Assembly (NCBI RefSeq): GCF_000971235.1
Contig: NZ_BBMB01000005.1
Location: 62,001 to 126,000 of the forward strand
Source of the DNA: Demequina subtropica
GTDB lineage: Bacteria; Actinomycetota; Actinomycetes; Actinomycetales; Demequinaceae
Direction: 5' to 3'
DNA length: 64,000 nt
Shown here: positions 61,706-64,000 of the stretch, in pieces
How positions within the stretch are numbered: the first letter of the stretch is position 1
Layout of the letters: each line of letters starts with the position of its first letter
Translations under genes and position numbers: made by a program
The notes under the pieces: generated by a model
The model's database searches: none
The model's input: only the letters and a program-made list of their open reading frames with translations
Told to the model about the DNA's origin: nothing

Positions 61706-64000
61706 CGCGAGTCCTCGTCCCAGCCGAAGAACAGGCGCTCCGTCACCGCGCGGGCGCGGCGGGAGTTGCGCGAGTAGCGCTCGTCGAGCTCGGAGCCCGT
61801 CAGGGACGTCCCGAGGATCTCGGCCAGCACGCCGAGCTCCTTGAGGTCCGGCGGGAGCACGTCGGTGTCGCGCGCGTTGCCCCGCAGCGCGAGGGCGCCG
61901 CGCAGGTCGGTCGCGAGCACCCATGCGGACCGCAGCTGCGTCGCATCGGGCCGCGCGATGAGATCGAGCCGTGCGGCGGCCTCGAGCGCGTCGAGCGTCA
62001 CGGTGGTGCGCAGCTCGGGGTGCGCATGCCCATGGCGCAGCTGCGTGAGCTGCACCACCCACTCGACGTCGGACAGCCCGCCGGGCCCCAGCTTGAGATG
62101 ACGGCGCGGGTCGATGCCGCGCGGCAGCCGCTCGGCCTCCATGCGCGCCTTGAGAAGGCGCATCTGCTTGAGCGCGCTCGCGGGCAGCTCCCGGGGGTAG
62201 CGCACGCCGTCGATCATCCTCAGGAAGTCCTCGCGGAGCCCCGCGTCGCCCGCGCACGGACGAGCCCGCAGGAGGGCCTGGGCCTCCCACGGGTCCGACC
62301 ATCGGCCGTAGTACTCGGTGCACGAGCCCAGCGAGCGTGCCAGCGGCCCGTTGCGCCCCTCGGGGCGAAGGTCCGCGTCGATCGCGAGCGGCGGCTGCGG
62401 ACCCACCTTCTGGAGCAGGCTGCGGATCTCCTGCGCGAGCTGCACCGCGATCGCCTGACCGTCGGGGCCGTCGCCGTCCCACACGAACTGCACGTCCGCA
62501 TCGGACGCGTAGCCCATCTCGAGCCCTCCGTAGCGGCCCATCGCGATCACCGCGAAGCGGATCGGGAGCTCCTCGAGGCCGCGCGCCTGCGCGACCGTGG
62601 CGCGCGCGATGCGCAGCGCCCCCTCGATGAGCATGTCCGCGCTGTGGGACACCGCGAGCGCCGCGGCCGAGGAGTTGATCATGCCCAGCACGTCCGCGGC
62701 GGCCACGCGGGACAGCTCGCGGCGGCGCAGGCCCCGCAGCGCGGTGATCGCCTGCTCGCGGTCGTTCGACCGCCTCAGCACCGCATCGGCCTCGCCCCAC
62801 AGGCGCGCGTAGTCGCGCGGGACCAGGTCCTCGTCGCGATCGAGCCACGTCACCGCCTCGCCGCCGGACGCGAGCAGCGCGCGGGCCACGTACTGCGAGG
62901 TCGACAGGAGCCGTGCCAGCCGCTCGGCGGCCGTCCCCGAGTCGCGCAGCAGCTTGAGGTACCACTGGGTGCCGGAGAGCTGCTCCGACAGCTGCCGGAA
63001 CGCCAGCAGCCCCGCGTCCGGATCGGCGCCCTGCGCGAACCAGCCGATGAGGGCGGGCATGAGCTGCCGCTGGATCGCCTTGGTGCGCGAGACGCCCTCG
63101 GTCAGCGCCTGGATGTGACGGTACGCGCCGGCGGGATCGACGAAGCCGATCGCGGCGAGCCTCGCCTTGGCCGCCGCATCGTCGAGCCGTGCCTCGTCCG
63201 CGCTGAGCCGCGCGACCACCGGGAGGATGGGCCGGTAGAACATCTCGAGGTGCATGGCGCGCACATCGCGACGGATGTCGGTCCAGACCTCGTCCATGTA
63301 CTCGACGGTCGCGAAGCCGCTCGCGCGCGCGAGGATGCGACGGTCCTGCGCGTTGTCAGGCATGAGGTGGGTGCGGGTGAGCTTGCGCAGCTGAAGGCGG
63401 TGCTCCCAGACCCGCAGCTGGCGGTAGGAGCGGTCCATCGCGGCGGCCTGCGGCCTGCCCACGTACCCGCCGGCGCGGAGCCGGGCGAGGGCGTCGAGCG
63501 TGCCCCTCACCCGCAGCGACTCGTCCGAGCGACCGTGGACCAGCTGAAGCAGCTGGATGGTGAACTCGACGTCGCGCAGGCCCCCGGGCCCGAGCTTGAT
63601 CTGGCGGTCCGCCTCCGCGGCCGGCACGTGCTGCTCGACGCGGCGGCGCATCGCCTGGGCGGACTCGACGAAGCCCTCGCGCTCGACAGCGCTCCACACC
63701 ATCGGCTGGAGCCGCCCGACGTACTGCGCGCCCACCTCGGGATCGCCCGCCACGGGACGGGCCTTGAGCAGCGCCTGGAACTCCCATCCCTGGGCCCAGC
63801 GCTCGTAGTAGGCGACGTGCGAGGCGAGGTTGCGCACGAGCGGCCCGTCGCGACCCTCGGGCCGCAGGTTGGGGTCCACCTCCCACAGCGCGGGCTCGAC
63901 CCCCATGCCGCCGCAGGCCTTGGCCGTGGCGACGGCGAGGCGCGTCGCGACCTGCAGCGAGCGCGCGTCCTCGACCCCCGCGGCCGGCTCGGCGGCGTAG
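61702..64000 (-). CDS. glnE: Glutamine-synthetase adenylyltransferase/deadenylylase (N-terminus outside window)
   Basis: The frame is open to the window end; about 765 residues are visible. GlnE transfers AMP to and from the adenylylation Tyr of glutamine synthetase (encoded here at 32.6 kb) in response to nitrogen. Two nucleotidyltransferase halves are visible: the tail of the first (NLRPEGRDGPLVRNLASHVAYYERWAQGWE) and a full second one (GMGYASDADVQFVWDG-type metal site, then LRPEGRNGPLARSLGSCTEYYGRWSDPWE). The duplicated LRPEGR...W-x-x-Q-A-L pattern is diagnostic. The ATG at 63906 is internal. Confidence 0.95.
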   Translation of the reverse strand, partial: YAAEPAAGVEDARSLQVATRLAVATAKACGGMGVEPALWEVDPNLRPEGRDGPLVRNLASHVAYYERWAQGWEFQALLKARPVAGDPEVGAQYVGRLQPMVWSAVEREGFVESAQAMRRRVEQHVPAAEADRQIKLGPGGLRDVEFTIQLLQLVHGRSDESLRVRGTLDALARLRAGGYVGRPQAAAMDRSYRQLRVWEHRLQLRKLTRTHLMPDNAQDRRILARASGFATVEYMDEVWTDIRRDVRAMHLEMFYRPILPVVARLSADEARLDDAAAKARLAAIGFVDPAGAYRHIQALTEGVSRTKAIQRQLMPALIGWFAQGADPDAGLLAFRQLSEQLSGTQWYLKLLRDSGTAAERLARLLSTSQYVARALLASGGEAVTWLDRDEDLVPRDYARLWGEADAVLRRSNDREQAITALRGLRRRELSRVAAADVLGMINSSAAALAVSHSADMLIEGALRIARATVAQARGLEELPIRFAVIAMGRYGGLEMGYASDADVQFVWDGDGPDGQAIAVQLAQEIRSLLQKVGPQPPLAIDADLRPEGRNGPLARSLGSCTEYYGRWSDPWEAQALLRARPCAGDAGLREDFLRMIDGVRYPRELPASALKQMRLLKARMEAERLPRGIDPRRHLKLGPGGLSDVEWVVQLTQLRHGHAHPELRTTVTLDALEAAARLDLIARPDATQLRSAWVLATDLRGALALRGNARDTDVLPPDLKELGVLAEILGTSLTGSELDERYSRNSRRARAVTERLFFGWDEDSR

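Overview
The window is a stretch of a very GC-rich actinobacterial chromosome. Nearly every codon ends in G or C, and GTG starts are frequent. Gene content points to Actinomycetota, most likely order Micrococcales: an actinobacterial cytochrome bc1-aa3 branch with the lineage-specific subunit CtaF, DUF3043 and DUF4191 membrane proteins, a GlnR-type operator before glnA, and glnE. This placement is an inference from gene families; the genus cannot be fixed from sequence reading. I saw no rRNA, tRNA, CRISPR array, integrase or transposase. Almost all of the window looks like core chromosome.

Layout. 1-11.0 kb: end of qcrB, superoxide dismutase, a K+-channel-like protein, a UvrA paralogue, the ctaC-ctaD-ctaF oxidase operon, then a small sulfur/Fe-S group (a degenerate NifS-like protein, TusA, an ErpA-type A-type carrier). 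11-25 kb: a glycerate-kinase-like protein, nadA, DUF3043, an aldo/keto reductase, a phosphoribosyltransferase, a LysR/TDT-transporter pair, pyrD, pepA, then lpdA and sucB (E3 and E2 of 2-oxoacid dehydrogenase complexes). 25-32.4 kb: a probable pseudokinase, an MmpL exporter, lipB-lipA (which make the lipoyl cofactor that SucB needs), DUF4191, a HAD phosphatase and an RDD protein. 32.6-37 kb: glnA behind a four-box GlnR-like operator, and a HelD-type helicase carrying nuclease-like and zinc-finger modules. 37-45 kb: an isochorismatase-like hydrolase coupled to a D-lactate/glycolate-type dehydrogenase with a divergent GntR regulator, an MFS exporter with a divergent TetR regulator, and two tandem paralogues of unknown function. 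45-49.6 kb: a gntR-prpD-prpB-prpC methylcitrate-cycle operon. 49.6-56.9 kb: etfB-etfA-cytochrome b, a ZIP-like protein, an amino-acid permease, a DUF2235 hydrolase and a single-domain ribA. 57-60.8 kb: an alpha-glucosidase, LacI regulator and PfkB kinase operon behind a perfect LacI-type operator. 60.8-64 kb: a membrane protein and glnE, whose product modifies the glutamine synthetase encoded at 32.6 kb.

The least explained material is non-coding. First, several intergenic inverted-repeat elements of different sequence share unusual designs. Four families have one arm in one orientation followed by two arms in the other; three more are simple two-arm hairpins. Two of the families occur twice in the window. 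Second, the word GGACGATGC/GCATCGTCC occurs at least 24 times by eye, where base composition predicts about one, and many copies are intergenic. Among proteins, the most unusual are a NifS-like protein that keeps its persulfide-cysteine loop but has lost the PLP-binding residues next to tusA, and an ETF operon translationally coupled to a membrane cytochrome b.
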